Of a stretch of 64,000 nt of DNA, positions 26,539-35,510 are shown piece by piece; position 1 is the stretch's first letter, and every line of letters starts with the position of its first letter. Location: contig NZ_RYYR01000010.1 in the NCBI RefSeq assembly GCF_003977595.1, forward strand, positions 1 through 64,000, read 5' to 3'. Below the pieces are notes generated by a model. It made no database searches, was not told the origin of the DNA, and was given only the letters and a program-made list of their open reading frames with translations. The DNA is from Lysinibacillus antri (GTDB lineage Bacteria; Bacillota; Bacilli; Bacillales_A; Planococcaceae). Made by a program: the position numbers and the translations under genes.

Positions 26539-26557
26539 AGGCGCCTGTAGCTAGACA
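26539..26557. repeat. Fragment of the dispersed TGTCTAGCT element
   Basis: The minus strand reads TGTCTAGCTACAGGCGCCT. Its first 13 bases equal the left end of the full element at 19607. Confidence 0.5.
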
Positions 26558-26834
26558 CTGTTCAAACCCTGACAATTGATATTTTCTTATAATCACACAA
26601 AGTAATATATTAATATAGTTTATTTTTTATGTCAAATTTATATCAAAAAATCTAGGGAAATTGCGGAAGATAGCTGAAGTGCGAAAAAAGTCGAAAAATT
26701 GTCACAAAATTGATGGTTTACTAATATAACAAATTATTTTGTAAATTGTGATAGTTTAGCGATTTAAAGCGTCAAAATGGTATTGTAGAAGCAATAATTA
26801 CTTATTTGGTCAGTTCAGTAGGTTCTGATTCTTG

Positions 26835-26863
26835 TTGACTATTAAATGAGTACATTGTAATAT
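26835..26863 (+). promoter_or_regulatory. Sigma-A promoter of trpXYZ
   Basis: TTGACT, 17-bp spacer, TAATAT, about 95 bp before the trpX start. Tandem palindromes follow directly downstream. Confidence 0.7.
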
Positions 26864-26882
26864 ATCGATAAACTCAAATTTT

Positions 26883-26915
26883 TTAGAATAGTCTAATATA
26901 TTTAGAAAATTCTAA
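26883..26915 (+). promoter_or_regulatory. Tandem palindromic operators before trpXYZ
   Basis: Two inverted repeats of form TTAGA-N4-TCTAA at 26883-26896 and 26902-26915, with centres 19 bp apart. They begin about 20 bp after the -10 box, so a bound protein would block elongation or initiation. No T-box is present in front of this operon. Confidence 0.6.
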
Positions 26916-26958
26916 TTAATGAGTTGGACTAGAGAAACTCGGGGGGAATTGACTAATT

Positions 26959-27957
26959 ATGAAGAAACTTTCTTTCTTGCTTTTTGGTTTAGTTCTATTA
27001 CTTGCAGCATGTGGTGGCGGTGGAGAAAAATCTACTGACTCTACTGATACAGGTACAGACACTAAAACTGAAGAAGCAAAATCATTTAAAGTTGGTATTA
27101 CACAAATCGTAGAGCATCCTTCATTAGATGCTGCGACAGATGGTTTTAAAAAGGCACTTGAAGATGCAGGACTTGAAGTAGAATTTGTTGAAGAAAACGC
27201 TCAAAATGATCAATCAATGAACACTACAATTGCACAAAACTTAGTAAATGAAGGCGTTGATTTAATTTTCGCTAACTCAACTCCATCTGCACAAGCAGTT
27301 AAAGGTGCAACATCAGATATTCCAATCATTTTCACTTCAGTAACAGATGCAGTTGGTGCTGAATTAATCGATTCAATGGAAGCCCCTGGTGCAAACGTTA
27401 CAGGTACAGTGGACTTACACCCTGATACAATTTCAAACACTGTTAACTTCTTAAAAGACGAACTAGGTGCTAAAAAAGTAGGTACAGTTTACAACACTGG
27501 TGAGCAAAACTCAGTTGCTCAAATCGAGCAAATTAAAACACTTTTAGAAGAAGCAGGTCTTGAATTAGTAGAAGCTGCAGTTTCAACTTCAGCTGAAGTA
27601 AAACAAGCAACTGAATCTTTAATTGGTAAAGTAGATTCTTTATACATCATCACGGATAACACAGTAGTTTCTGCATTAGAGTCTGTAGTAGACGTTGCAA
27701 ATGCTCAAAAACTTCCACTAATGGTGGGTGAGTTAGATTCTGTAGCACGTGGTGGTTTAGGTGCATACGGTTTTGAATACTATGATATCGGTTATGAAGC
27801 GGGTCAAATGGCTGTGAAAATTTTAAACGGTGAAGCAACTCCATCAGAAATTCCATCAGCATACCCAGCAAACTTAAAATTACTTATTAATAAAGCAACT
27901 GCTGACAACTTAGGTCTTGAAATTAAAGACACTTGGAACGCAGAATTTAGCAAATAA
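26959..27957 (+). CDS. trpX: TrpX-type ABC transporter binding lipoprotein
   Basis: Solute-binding lipoprotein of the COG2984 type (332 aa). Lipobox LAAC, Gly/Ser/Thr linker, then a periplasmic-binding fold with FANSTPSAQAV, IPIIFTSVTDAV and the C-terminal GQMAVKILNGE motif. Homologues in streptococci bind tryptophan. Adjacency to the trp operon supports tryptophan or a related aromatic compound as ligand. First gene of a three-gene operon. Confidence 0.85.
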   Translation: MKKLSFLLFGLVLLLAACGGGGEKSTDSTDTGTDTKTEEAKSFKVGITQIVEHPSLDAATDGFKKALEDAGLEVEFVEENAQNDQSMNTTIAQNLVNEGVDLIFANSTPSAQAVKGATSDIPIIFTSVTDAVGAELIDSMEAPGANVTGTVDLHPDTISNTVNFLKDELGAKKVGTVYNTGEQNSVAQIEQIKTLLEEAGLELVEAAVSTSAEVKQATESLIGKVDSLYIITDNTVVSALESVVDVANAQKLPLMVGELDSVARGGLGAYGFEYYDIGYEAGQMAVKILNGEATPSEIPSAYPANLKLLINKATADNLGLEIKDTWNAEFSK

Positions 27958-27985
27958 TTTACAGGTAGTAAGGAGATGATTCACC

Positions 27986-29017
27986 ATGTTTACAGCATTG
28001 TTCGGTTCGGTTGAGCAAGGAATCATCTATGCAATTATGGCACTCGGGGTGTATCTAACATTCCGAGTGTTAGATTTCCCGGATTTAACGGTTGATGGCA
28101 GCTTTGTTACAGGTGCGGCTACTGCAGCAATGATGATTGCACTAGGCTACAACCCAGTATTAGCTACATTGATGGCAATTGTTGCTGGATTTATTGCAGG
28201 ATGTATGACAGGACTATTACACACGAAAGGTAAGATCAATCCGCTGCTCTCAGGGATTTTAATGATGATTGCGTTGTATTCAATCAATCTACGCATTATG
28301 GGGTTATCTGCAGAAAATGCAATTGTGAAACCAAATATTCCACTTATGAACTCTGACACAATTTTTTCCCAATTCCAAGGTTTTTGGGGTAATTTAGGTA
28401 TTGATGATGCGATGAATAGCTTTATTCGAGAGACTTTAGGTTTTCAATCAGCACCATCGACTTGGGGAACTGTTCTATTAGTATTAATCGTTACGGTAAT
28501 TATTAAATTTATCGCAGATTGGTTCTTAAAAACAGAAGTAGGGCTGGCGATCCGTGCAACAGGTGATAACAAAAGAATGATTCGCAGCTTCTCGGCAAAC
28601 ACAGATTCTTTAATCGTGTTAGGTCTTGGGATTTCTAACGCCTTAGTTGCATTTTCTGGAGCTTTAATCGCTCAGTATTCAAAATTTGCTGATGCAAATA
28701 TGGGTATCGGAATGATCGTTATTGGATTAGCATCAGTAATTATTGGTGAAGCCATTTTTGGAACAAAAACTATTTTCCGTACAACATTAGCTGTTGTGGC
28801 AGGGGCAATTATTTACCGTATTATTTATGCAATCGCATTACGTATCGATTGGTTAGATACATCTGATATGAAATTGATCACTGCAGTTATCGTAATTTTA
28901 GCGCTTGTTATTCCACAAGTTGTTGATAAACGACGGGAAAAAGCACGTAAAGCAAAACGACGATCAGAGCGTCTAGGAGAACAAAATGTTGCGCAAGGAG
29001 GGAATCACCTTGCTTAA
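27986..29017 (+). CDS. trpY: TrpY-type ABC transporter permease
   Basis: COG4120-type permease of 343 aa with about eight membrane segments, related to the LivH/M group (DLTVDGSFVTGAA near residue 35, GLAIRATGDNKRMIRS loop). The C-terminus is basic. AAGGAG before the ATG; the stop codon overlaps the start of the ATPase gene by 8 bp. Confidence 0.87.
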   Translation: MFTALFGSVEQGIIYAIMALGVYLTFRVLDFPDLTVDGSFVTGAATAAMMIALGYNPVLATLMAIVAGFIAGCMTGLLHTKGKINPLLSGILMMIALYSINLRIMGLSAENAIVKPNIPLMNSDTIFSQFQGFWGNLGIDDAMNSFIRETLGFQSAPSTWGTVLLVLIVTVIIKFIADWFLKTEVGLAIRATGDNKRMIRSFSANTDSLIVLGLGISNALVAFSGALIAQYSKFADANMGIGMIVIGLASVIIGEAIFGTKTIFRTTLAVVAGAIIYRIIYAIALRIDWLDTSDMKLITAVIVILALVIPQVVDKRREKARKAKRRSERLGEQNVAQGGNHLA

Positions 29018-29804
29018 GTTAGAGGGTATCAACAAGATTTTCAATGAAGGCACACCCGATGAAAAAATTGCTTTAGACAATATTAACTTACACTTAGCAC
29101 CTGGCGATTTCGTTACAATTATCGGGAGTAACGGTGCAGGTAAATCTACGATGATGAACATGATTTCTGGCGCATTAACACCAGACTTCGGTTCGGTTAT
29201 TATTGATGGCAAAGACGTAACAAGACTTCCTGAATACAAACGTTCACATTATATTGGCCGTGTGTTCCAGGACCCAATGGCTGGTACAGCACCTTCCATG
29301 ACAATTGAAGAAAACTTGGCCATTGCTTACTCAAGAAACGCAAAACGTGGGTTACGTGGCGGTGTAAGCAAAGGACGTAAAGACTTTTTTAGAACATCTT
29401 TGGAAAAGCTATCGTTAAACTTAGAAAACCGTTTAAATGCAAAAGTAGGAATGCTTTCAGGTGGAGAACGCCAAGCTTTATCATTATTAATGGCGACTTT
29501 CACGAAACCTGCCATTTTGCTACTAGATGAACATACAGCAGCCCTTGACCCTTCAAGAGCTGAGTTGATTACAAAATTAACGAAACAACTTGTTGAAGAA
29601 GGGAACCTGACAACATTAATGGTTACCCACAATATGCAACAAGCCATCGATTTAGGAAATCGCCTTATTATGATGGATAAAGGTCAAATCATCCTAACAA
29701 TCGATGAAGATAAAAAACCAAACTTAACGATCCCAGACTTAATGACCGAGTTCGAAAAAATCCGTGGAGAAAAAATGAACTCAGACAGAGCGTTACTGGG
29801 CTAA
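29010..29804 (+). CDS. trpZ: TrpZ-type ABC transporter ATPase
   Basis: COG1101-type ATPase: Walker A GSNGAGKST, Q-loop VFQDPMAGT, signature LSGGERQ, Walker B AILLLDEHTAALDP, H-loop VTHN. The best start is TTG at 29010, 8 bp after AAGGAGG; an in-frame ATG at 28986 has no ribosome binding site. 264 aa. Ends in a strong terminator. Confidence 0.88.
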   Translation: MLKLEGINKIFNEGTPDEKIALDNINLHLAPGDFVTIIGSNGAGKSTMMNMISGALTPDFGSVIIDGKDVTRLPEYKRSHYIGRVFQDPMAGTAPSMTIEENLAIAYSRNAKRGLRGGVSKGRKDFFRTSLEKLSLNLENRLNAKVGMLSGGERQALSLLMATFTKPAILLLDEHTAALDPSRAELITKLTKQLVEEGNLTTLMVTHNMQQAIDLGNRLIMMDKGQIILTIDEDKKPNLTIPDLMTEFEKIRGEKMNSDRALLG

Positions 29805-29806
29805 TA

Positions 29807-29848
29807 GAAAAGAGGCCATCTCAAATTTGAGATGGCCTCTTTTCTTTT
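29807..29848 (+). terminator. Terminator after trpXYZ
   Basis: A perfect 38-nt palindrome: two 19-nt arms (GAAAAGAGGCCATCTCAAA and its complement) with no loop bases left over, followed by TTTTGG. Confidence 0.85.
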
Positions 29849-29873
29849 GGGGATTTTTATGAAATGTGCTAAG

Positions 29874-30230
29874 TCGCACGTAAATTGAACAAACTCGCAC
29901 ATAAAGTCACGAATATCGCACATAAGCCCCCAAAAACCGCACATAAAGTCACGAATATCGCACATAAGCCCCCAAAAACCGCACATAAAGTCACGAATAT
30001 CGCACATAAGCCCCCAAAAACCGCACATAAAGTCACGAATATCGCACATAAGCCCCCAAAAACCGCACATAAAGTCACGAATATCGCACATAAGCCCCCA
30101 AAAACCGCACATAAAGTCACGAATATCGCACATAAGCCCCCAAAAACCGCACATAAAGTCACGAATATCGCACATAAGCCCCCAAAAACCGCACATAAAC
30201 TCATGAATTTCGCACATAACCAATTAAACA
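29874..30230. repeat. 17-unit 21-bp tandem array with core YCGCACATAA (seven perfect 42-bp double units)
   Basis: Seventeen consecutive 21-bp units start at 29874. Each is a 10-bp core (TCGCACATAA or CCGCACATAA) plus an 11-bp spacer. In the middle, two spacers alternate (AGTCACGAATA and GCCCCCAAAAA), which makes seven exact 42-bp copies. The first unit and the last two have diverged spacers. Because 21 is a multiple of three, reading frames stay open on both strands, but there is no ribosome binding site or protein-like composition. It lies between convergent trpZ and ilvA. Confidence 0.95.
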
Positions 30231-30235
30231 CCAAA

Positions 30236-30268
30236 TAAAAAACGCACTCGATACATAATCGAGTGCGT
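30236..30268 (-). terminator. Terminator of ilvA
   Basis: ACGCACTCGAT/ATCGAGTGCGT, 11-bp stem with 5-nt loop, followed on the minus strand by TTTTTT. Confidence 0.85.
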
Positions 30269-30279
30269 AAATCTCTAAA

Positions 30280-31542
30280 TTAAACCAACAATCCAAACAA
30301 CGTACTATCCTTATTCACTTCTTTAAATTCGAAGCCGTTGACACGCATGCGGTCGACAAGACCTTGATAGTCTTCGGGCTTGCTTACTTCGATTCCAACT
30401 AGGGCAGGACCAGCTTCTTTGTTGTTTTTCTTCGTATATTCGAAAGTTGTAATATCATCGTTTGGACCAAGCACAACTGTTAGGAATTGGCGTAATGCAC
30501 CAGCACGTTGCGGGAAATTGACGATGAAATAATATAAAAGTCCTTCAAATAATAACGATTTTTCGCGAATTTCTTGCATACGGCTAATGTCGTTGTTTCC
30601 ACCTGTGATTACGACAACTGCAGATTTGCCTTTAATTTGATCTGCATATAAATCAAGGGCTGCTACTGGAAGGGCACCAGATGGCTCAGCAACAATGGCG
30701 TGTTTATTGTATAAATCTAGAATCGTTGTACTGACTTTCCCTTCTGGAACAAGGACGATATCATCTAAATATTTGCGGCAAATTTCGTACGTTTTCGTTC
30801 CAACACATTGTACCGCTGTCCCGTCACAGAATTTATCAATTTTATCGAGAGTCGTTGGGCCATCGTTATCGAAGGCAGCCTTCATACTTGCTGCTCCGGC
30901 TGGCTCTACACCGATGACTTTACTGTTTGGTGATAGGTTCTTCACATACGAAGAAATTCCAGCCATTAGACCGCCGCCACCAATTCCACCGAAGATGAAG
31001 TCAATTGGTTCTTCGATGTCATTCATCACTTCTACTGCTACTGTACCTTGACCCGCCATGATGTCTAAATCATCGAATGGGTGGATAAAGATCATATCGT
31101 GCTCATCACAGTAGTCCATTGCTGCTGCTGCGGAATCGTCGAATGTGTCACCAGCTAAAATGATTTCAATATTGTTACGACCAAACATGCGAACTTGATC
31201 GACCTTTTGTTTTGGCGTTGTTAAAGGCATGAAGATCGCACCTTTAATGTTTAGGTGAGCACAGGCAAATGCTACGCCTTGTGCATGGTTACCAGCACTT
31301 GCACACACTACACCACTTGCACGCGCTGCTTCTTCAATTTTTTTAATTTTATAGTATGCACCACGCAACTTAAATGAACGAACGTGCTGTAAATCTTCAC
31401 GTTTGAAATAAATGTTGGCACCATACTTTTCTGATAAATATTCATTTTTTTGAAGTGGTGTATGTACAACAACATCTTTTAATAAGTGATGGGCAATTAA
31501 TATATTTTCAACTGCAAAGCTTTTAGTATCTGCAACTTCCAT
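30280..31542 (-). CDS. ilvA: Threonine dehydratase (threonine ammonia-lyase)
   Basis: First step of isoleucine synthesis, threonine to 2-oxobutanoate. PLP lysine in RSFKLRGAYYK (about residue 58), phosphate-binding GGIGGGGLMAG, C-terminal single ACT-like regulatory domain (from about 330), 420 aa as in the Bacillus short form. ATG with GGAGGT. A cre-like sequence lies about 100 bp upstream. Confidence 0.93.
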   Translation of the reverse strand: MEVADTKSFAVENILIAHHLLKDVVVHTPLQKNEYLSEKYGANIYFKREDLQHVRSFKLRGAYYKIKKIEEAARASGVVCASAGNHAQGVAFACAHLNIKGAIFMPLTTPKQKVDQVRMFGRNNIEIILAGDTFDDSAAAAMDYCDEHDMIFIHPFDDLDIMAGQGTVAVEVMNDIEEPIDFIFGGIGGGGLMAGISSYVKNLSPNSKVIGVEPAGAASMKAAFDNDGPTTLDKIDKFCDGTAVQCVGTKTYEICRKYLDDIVLVPEGKVSTTILDLYNKHAIVAEPSGALPVAALDLYADQIKGKSAVVVITGGNNDISRMQEIREKSLLFEGLLYYFIVNFPQRAGALRQFLTVVLGPNDDITTFEYTKKNNKEAGPALVGIEVSKPEDYQGLVDRMRVNGFEFKEVNKDSTLFGLLV

Positions 31543-31639
31543 TATCTTGTACCTCCGTTTTATCTAAAACATTTTCTAATTTTAACATAGAAATCGAGTT
31601 TTTTTACAAATATTTATTGAATTCAAAAAATTAAATCAA

Positions 31640-31653
31640 TGAAAACGCTTATA
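31640..31653 (-). promoter_or_regulatory. cre-like CcpA site upstream of ilvA
   Basis: TGAAAACGCTTATA on the plus strand fits the cre consensus TGWAARCGYTTWCW at 13 of 14 positions. It sits about 100 bp upstream of ilvA. Confidence 0.5.
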
Positions 31654-31710
31654 TTTGAACGAATTTTTAACTTTACATAATATTGGTATTGAGGGATTAT
31701 CCAAAAATGT

Positions 31711-31738
31711 AAAAGGGCTGGCAAGTGCCAACCCTTTT
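31711..31738 (-). terminator. Terminator of the yjiH-type gene
   Basis: AAAAGGG-x-TGGCA pairs with TGCCA-x-CCCTTTT with one mismatch; a T-containing tail follows on the minus strand. Confidence 0.75.
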
Positions 31739-31740
31739 GC

Positions 31741-33090
31741 TTAGAAAATTATATGTGCAACCAACGCAATTATTGGAATAGAGATGAGTGTACGGATTAG
31801 GAAGATAATAAATAAATCCCAAATCTTAATTGGTAGTTTTGTTCCTAAAATTAATCCGCCGACTTCTGACATGTAAATTAATTGTGTTACTGAAACTGTT
31901 GCGATGAAGAAACGAGTTAAGTCAGATTCGATACCCGCTCCTAAAATAGAAGGTAATAACATATCTGCAAAACCAACGATCATTGTTTGAGCTGCTTCAT
32001 CCGCAAAAGGAATTTGGAGTACAGCTAAAATTGGCTCAAATGGCATCCCTAAAATTTTAAAGACGCTTGTGTATTCAGCAAGAACTAATGCAATCGTGCC
32101 GAAAGCCATAATGACTGGTGTAATGGCAAACCACATTTCAAGTACGTTCTTAAATCCTGAAGCAATGACTTTTCCTAAATTTTGATTACTCTCTGCTTTT
32201 GTTAACGCATTGTGTAAGCCGAAAGATATAGCGTTGTATCCTTCTGGAATATCTTCACGTTTTTCATTAGCTACTGAGCCATCAAAATTTGTATCAGGTT
32301 TCTGACGTAATGGGTAAATACGTGGCATAATGAATGCTAAAATTAACCCGACTACAATAACCGTTCCATAGAATTGGAGGAAGTAGTTATTTAAGTTTAC
32401 TGTTTCAAGGACAACGAAACAGAAAGTAATGGATACAACTGAGAATGTTGTAGCGATCGTTGCAGCTTCACGTGCTGTATAGTTGCCGTCTTCGTACTGT
32501 CTAGCTGTTAGAAGAACACCGATTGTTCCATCTCCAACCCATGATGCTAAACAGTCGATAGCAGAACGTCCAGGAATTTTAAATAATGGACGCATAATTT
32601 TTACCATCATGGAACCAAAGAACTCGAGTAAACCAAAGTCCGTAAGTAATGGTAACAATAACCCGGCAAATAGGAATAGCGAGAACATCATTGTAACTAA
32701 GCCGCCATCTGGAGTAATTAGTAGCCCGGCAGTATAGTCACTAATAAAGCTTTCTGGACCAACTTGGAATAAATACATCGCTGCAAAAATAACAGCTAAA
32801 ATACGCATAATCGTCCAGAACCAGTTTACACGGAATAATGAATCCCAAATTGTGTGCTCTCTGTTTTGTGGAACAAATTTAATTATTACTGAGCCTGTTG
32901 CTGCAATAATAAAGATAATAAATGCAAACCAATGTATGAAGGATGCCGTTAAATCTGATACTGCATTAGCGAGTAATGCAATTGGAACCTTTAAACCGTC
33001 TTCTGTATTCATTGGTGTAATAAATAAAAATACACCAACAATTGAAAGAAAGATAAAAAGGAACCATGTATATGGAGTGAATTTTTTCAT
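31741..33090 (-). CDS. YjiH-family membrane protein (nucleoside-recognition/Gate domain)
   Basis: 449-aa protein with about ten membrane segments. It contains a Gate-type region (KIMRPLFKIPGRSAIDCLASWVGDGT, read in parts) found in YjiH and spore-maturation SpmA/B-like proteins. The role of YjiH is not established; transport of a small organic solute is inferred from the fold. ATG with AGAGGT. Monocistronic by position. Confidence 0.82.
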   Translation of the reverse strand: MKKFTPYTWFLFIFLSIVGVFLFITPMNTEDGLKVPIALLANAVSDLTASFIHWFAFIIFIIAATGSVIIKFVPQNREHTIWDSLFRVNWFWTIMRILAVIFAAMYLFQVGPESFISDYTAGLLITPDGGLVTMMFSLFLFAGLLLPLLTDFGLLEFFGSMMVKIMRPLFKIPGRSAIDCLASWVGDGTIGVLLTARQYEDGNYTAREAATIATTFSVVSITFCFVVLETVNLNNYFLQFYGTVIVVGLILAFIMPRIYPLRQKPDTNFDGSVANEKREDIPEGYNAISFGLHNALTKAESNQNLGKVIASGFKNVLEMWFAITPVIMAFGTIALVLAEYTSVFKILGMPFEPILAVLQIPFADEAAQTMIVGFADMLLPSILGAGIESDLTRFFIATVSVTQLIYMSEVGGLILGTKLPIKIWDLFIIFLIRTLISIPIIALVAHIIF

Positions 33091-33475
33091 GATGTTTTTA
33101 CCTCTTCTGTTGTAGTAGTATTTGAATATTTATTCAATATAAAGGAGAAATATACAGTTGTAAATAGCTTTAGTTAAAGTAAAATTATTCAGAAACTTTC
33201 AAATGTGTGAAAATTGAATAGGTTTACAAGATATGGGTTTTTCTCTACGTTGTGAAGAGGGATTCCCGTTTTTCTGAGTGGCAATAGATGCTATTTTTGT
33301 AATGGTTCAAATCCTTGTTGGGTAATGCATTAGTGTATAAAATTTGAATGGTTTTCACATAGGTCCTAAAAACCTATACGTAATTATTCTTAGAAGAAGT
33401 TTACTATTAAGCGTGTTTTTTTATTCAATTATATGTATACGATAGGGGGAGGTAATTATTGCTATTGAAATGAAA
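33091..33475. other. Spacer without a recognised gene
   Basis: About 385 bp between divergent and convergent features. I see no reading frame with a ribosome binding site, only a small hairpin (ATAGGT/ACCTAT near 33360). It must hold the promoter of the yjiH-type gene, but I could not pick one reliably. Confidence 0.5.
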
Positions 33476-33506
33476 AAAGGGAATCTCTAAATGTAGAGTT
33501 CCCTTT
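33473..33506 (-). terminator. Terminator of the yojF-bshB2 operon
   Basis: AAAGGGAA-x-CTCTA pairs with TAGAG-x-TTCCCTTT, with TTTTTTC beyond it on the minus strand. Confidence 0.75.
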
Positions 33507-33516
33507 CGTATCTATT

Positions 33517-34194
33517 TTAGTCTTCAAACTGATAATGATAAAATCTTTCGAAGTGTAGCCAGCTATCACTCATAGGTCTGCCATCATCGATACGTTTCGT
33601 GCTTTCTTCAATCATCCAAGCAGTTTGAGAAGCATGAGCTTTTAGTGCATTTACTTTATCGAGTTTTACGTTGCTTACATCGATTTCGATATTCGGAGGT
33701 CCTACTTCAGCGAGGGTGTTGTTCGCAAAACCGACTGCGTAAACGGTTGGACGTTCATCTTTTGGAATGCGACGAACAGCTTCTATCACGGCGCGTCCAG
33801 TGGCTTCGTGGTCTGGATGGACGGCATAACCCGGTAAGAACGTAATGATTAATGAAGGATTCAACTCATCGATTAGATTGGTTACGAGTTTTACCATTTT
33901 TTCATCATCTTCAAATTCAACGGTTTTATCGCGTAATCCCATCATTCGTAAGTCGTCAATGCCCATATGCTTACAAGCTTCTTTTAATTCTTCACGGCGA
34001 ATTTCAGGTAAAGACTCTCGTGTTGCAAATGGAGGATTACCAAGATTTCTGCCCATTTCTCCTAAAGTTAAACAGGCGTATGTAACAGGGACCCCCATAT
34101 TTCGGTAAAGTCGAATCGTTCCTGCTGACGAAAAAGCTTCGTCGTCTGGATGAGGAAAGACAACTAAAATCTGGCGTTGTGGTTGTAAAGTCAT
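33517..34194 (-). CDS. bshB2: Bacillithiol biosynthesis deacetylase BshB2
   Basis: Zinc-dependent LmbE/PIG-L-type deacetylase that removes acetyl from GlcNAc-malate in bacillithiol synthesis and may also act on bacillithiol conjugates. Zinc motif HPDDE at residues 15-19 and the second-site AVHPDHEATG. 225 aa, like B. subtilis YojG. ATG at 34194 chosen because AAGGAG is then 8-9 bp away; a GTG at 34203 is too close. Paired with yojF. Confidence 0.92.
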   Translation of the reverse strand: MTLQPQRQILVVFPHPDDEAFSSAGTIRLYRNMGVPVTYACLTLGEMGRNLGNPPFATRESLPEIRREELKEACKHMGIDDLRMMGLRDKTVEFEDDEKMVKLVTNLIDELNPSLIITFLPGYAVHPDHEATGRAVIEAVRRIPKDERPTVYAVGFANNTLAEVGPPNIEIDVSNVKLDKVNALKAHASQTAWMIEESTKRIDDGRPMSDSWLHFERFYHYQFED

Positions 34195-34206
34195 GTACTT
34201 CACTCC

Positions 34207-34557
34207 TTAATAAGTAAATGGTGTTTCACTAATTTCTAGTGCCACAGCAAGTTTTCCAGTATAGTCTAGCCCAGCCATTAATAGGCGGCCTTTTTCATCC
34301 AATTTGTAATGGGTAATTCCTTGAGCATAAACCCAGCCATGCTCCATTTTTAATCCTACGCGGTGTGGCGTGTCATCAATAATTTTGGCAAGTTCAAAGC
34401 GAATCTTTGCATTACGAATAAAAGCCCCAGCATTAAACACTTTTTCATCAAAATGCGTGGCATAAGCTCCATTCGTTGTTTCTAGATGAATATAGACGTC
34501 TTTGTTCGCAAAAGAATTAAGTAATTCTTGAATCTCGTTCACTTGTACTTCCTTCAT
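34207..34557 (-). CDS. yojF: YojF family protein (DUF1806)
   Basis: 116-aa conserved protein found next to bshB2 in Bacillales, as in B. subtilis yojF-yojG. No catalytic motif visible; compact alpha/beta composition. The ORF ends 12 bp before the bshB2 start. Function unknown; linked to bacillithiol by context only. Confidence 0.88.
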   Translation of the reverse strand: MKEVQVNEIQELLNSFANKDVYIHLETTNGAYATHFDEKVFNAGAFIRNAKIRFELAKIIDDTPHRVGLKMEHGWVYAQGITHYKLDEKGRLLMAGLDYTGKLAVALEISETPFTY

Positions 34558-34617
34558 CTTAATTCTCCTTTCACATCTACTTACAAAACAGTATAGTAAA
34601 AATTGCTACTTAATGAA

Positions 34618-34673
34618 AGTACCAGGCACCCGAACAATTTCGAATTTTCCGAATTGTTTGGGTGCCTGGCACT
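34618..34673. repeat. Hairpin repeat with AGTACCAGGCACCC arms
   Basis: Long imperfect palindrome: AGTACCAGGCACCCGAACAA pairs with TTGTTTGGGTGCCTGGCACT. From memory, TGCCAGGCACC hairpins of this type are common intergenic repeats in Bacillales. Its position after pdxK and near yojF suggests use as a terminator. Confidence 0.7.
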
Positions 34674-34676
34674 AAA

Positions 34677-35510
34677 TTAGATTTGTTTTACAATTACTTC
34701 TGGCGCGCCAAGTCTTGGTTTTGCGCCGTGGTATACAGGTCCTACAAATTCGTTTAGTTTCCAGCCATGTTTGATTCCAGCTGCAACAAATTCTTTGGCT
34801 TCAATAACTGCTTCTTTCACAGATAATCCATTTGCAAGATTTGCTGTTACACTTGCTGCAAATGTACAACCTGCACCATGGTTATAAGTTGTATCTACTT
34901 TTTCAGTTTCTAATAAGTAGAAATCTTGACCATCATAGAATAAATCAACTGCTTTATCAGATTGCAGTGCGCGGCCACCTTTAATCACAACATTTTTCGC
35001 ACCTTTTTCTACGATTTTTTCAGCAGCGATTTTCATTTCTTCAATCGTTTTTGGTGTACCAGTGCCTGCTAGTTGACCTGCTTCGAAAAGGTTTGGTGTT
35101 GTCACAAGGGCGTTAGGTAATAAATATTCAATCATTGCGCCAACTGTACCAGGATTTAGTACTTCATCTTCACCTTTACAAACCATCACGGGATCAATGA
35201 CAACATTTTTTACGCCAGATGCTAAAATTGCTTCACCACTTGTTTTGATTACTTCTTCTGTTGAAAGCATGCCTGTTTTTAGTGCATCAATGCCAGTAGA
35301 AAAAGCTGTTTTTAATTGGGCTTTTAACACATCAATCGGTAATGTATGAACACCGTGTGCCCAGTTGTTATCAGGGTCCATAGTGGCAATCACTGTAACT
35401 GCCGCCATGCCGTAAGTATCATGTTGTTCAAATGCTTTTAAGTCTGCTTCTAACCCTGCACCACCTGATGCGTCAGAACCAGCGATTGTTAATGTTTTTT
35501 TCAAAGTCAT
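34677..35510 (-). CDS. pdxK: Pyridoxine/hydroxymethylpyrimidine kinase PdxK (ThiD-like)
   Basis: Ribokinase-fold kinase of 277 aa. N-terminal AGSDASGGAG, AMDPDN-type insert (here ATMDPDNNW), DPVMVCKG, and the anion-hole motif NHGAGCTF. It resembles B. subtilis PdxK (YwdB), a pyridoxal kinase that evolved from ThiD; hydroxymethylpyrimidine phosphate kinase activity is the alternative. No TPP riboswitch upstream, which favours PdxK. It is divergent from ung. Confidence 0.85.
   Translation of the reverse strand: MTLKKTLTIAGSDASGGAGLEADLKAFEQHDTYGMAAVTVIATMDPDNNWAHGVHTLPIDVLKAQLKTAFSTGIDALKTGMLSTEEVIKTSGEAILASGVKNVVIDPVMVCKGEDEVLNPGTVGAMIEYLLPNALVTTPNLFEAGQLAGTGTPKTIEEMKIAAEKIVEKGAKNVVIKGGRALQSDKAVDLFYDGQDFYLLETEKVDTTYNHGAGCTFAASVTANLANGLSVKEAVIEAKEFVAAGIKHGWKLNEFVGPVYHGAKPRLGAPEVIVKQI

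Noticed and set aside
26539-26557. CTAGCTACA resembling the loop of preQ1-I riboswitches
   Set aside because: The same word is part of the dispersed TGTCTAGCT element (also at 19607), and the needed A-rich tail is not next to it.
26640-26958. T-box leader expected for trpXYZ
   Set aside because: No T-box core sequence and no leader terminator; palindromic operators are present instead.
29874-30230. CRISPR array
   Set aside because: The 'spacers' are 11 bp and repeat in alternation, not unique; no cas genes or leader.
29801-30238. Open frames of 117-140 codons on both strands through the 21-bp array
   Set aside because: They are produced by a repeat period divisible by three. No ribosome binding site, and composition is just the repeated unit.
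33295-33330. tRNA T-arm-like GGTTCAAATCC
   Set aside because: The flanking bases do not form the T-stem, and no acceptor or anticodon stem could be found.
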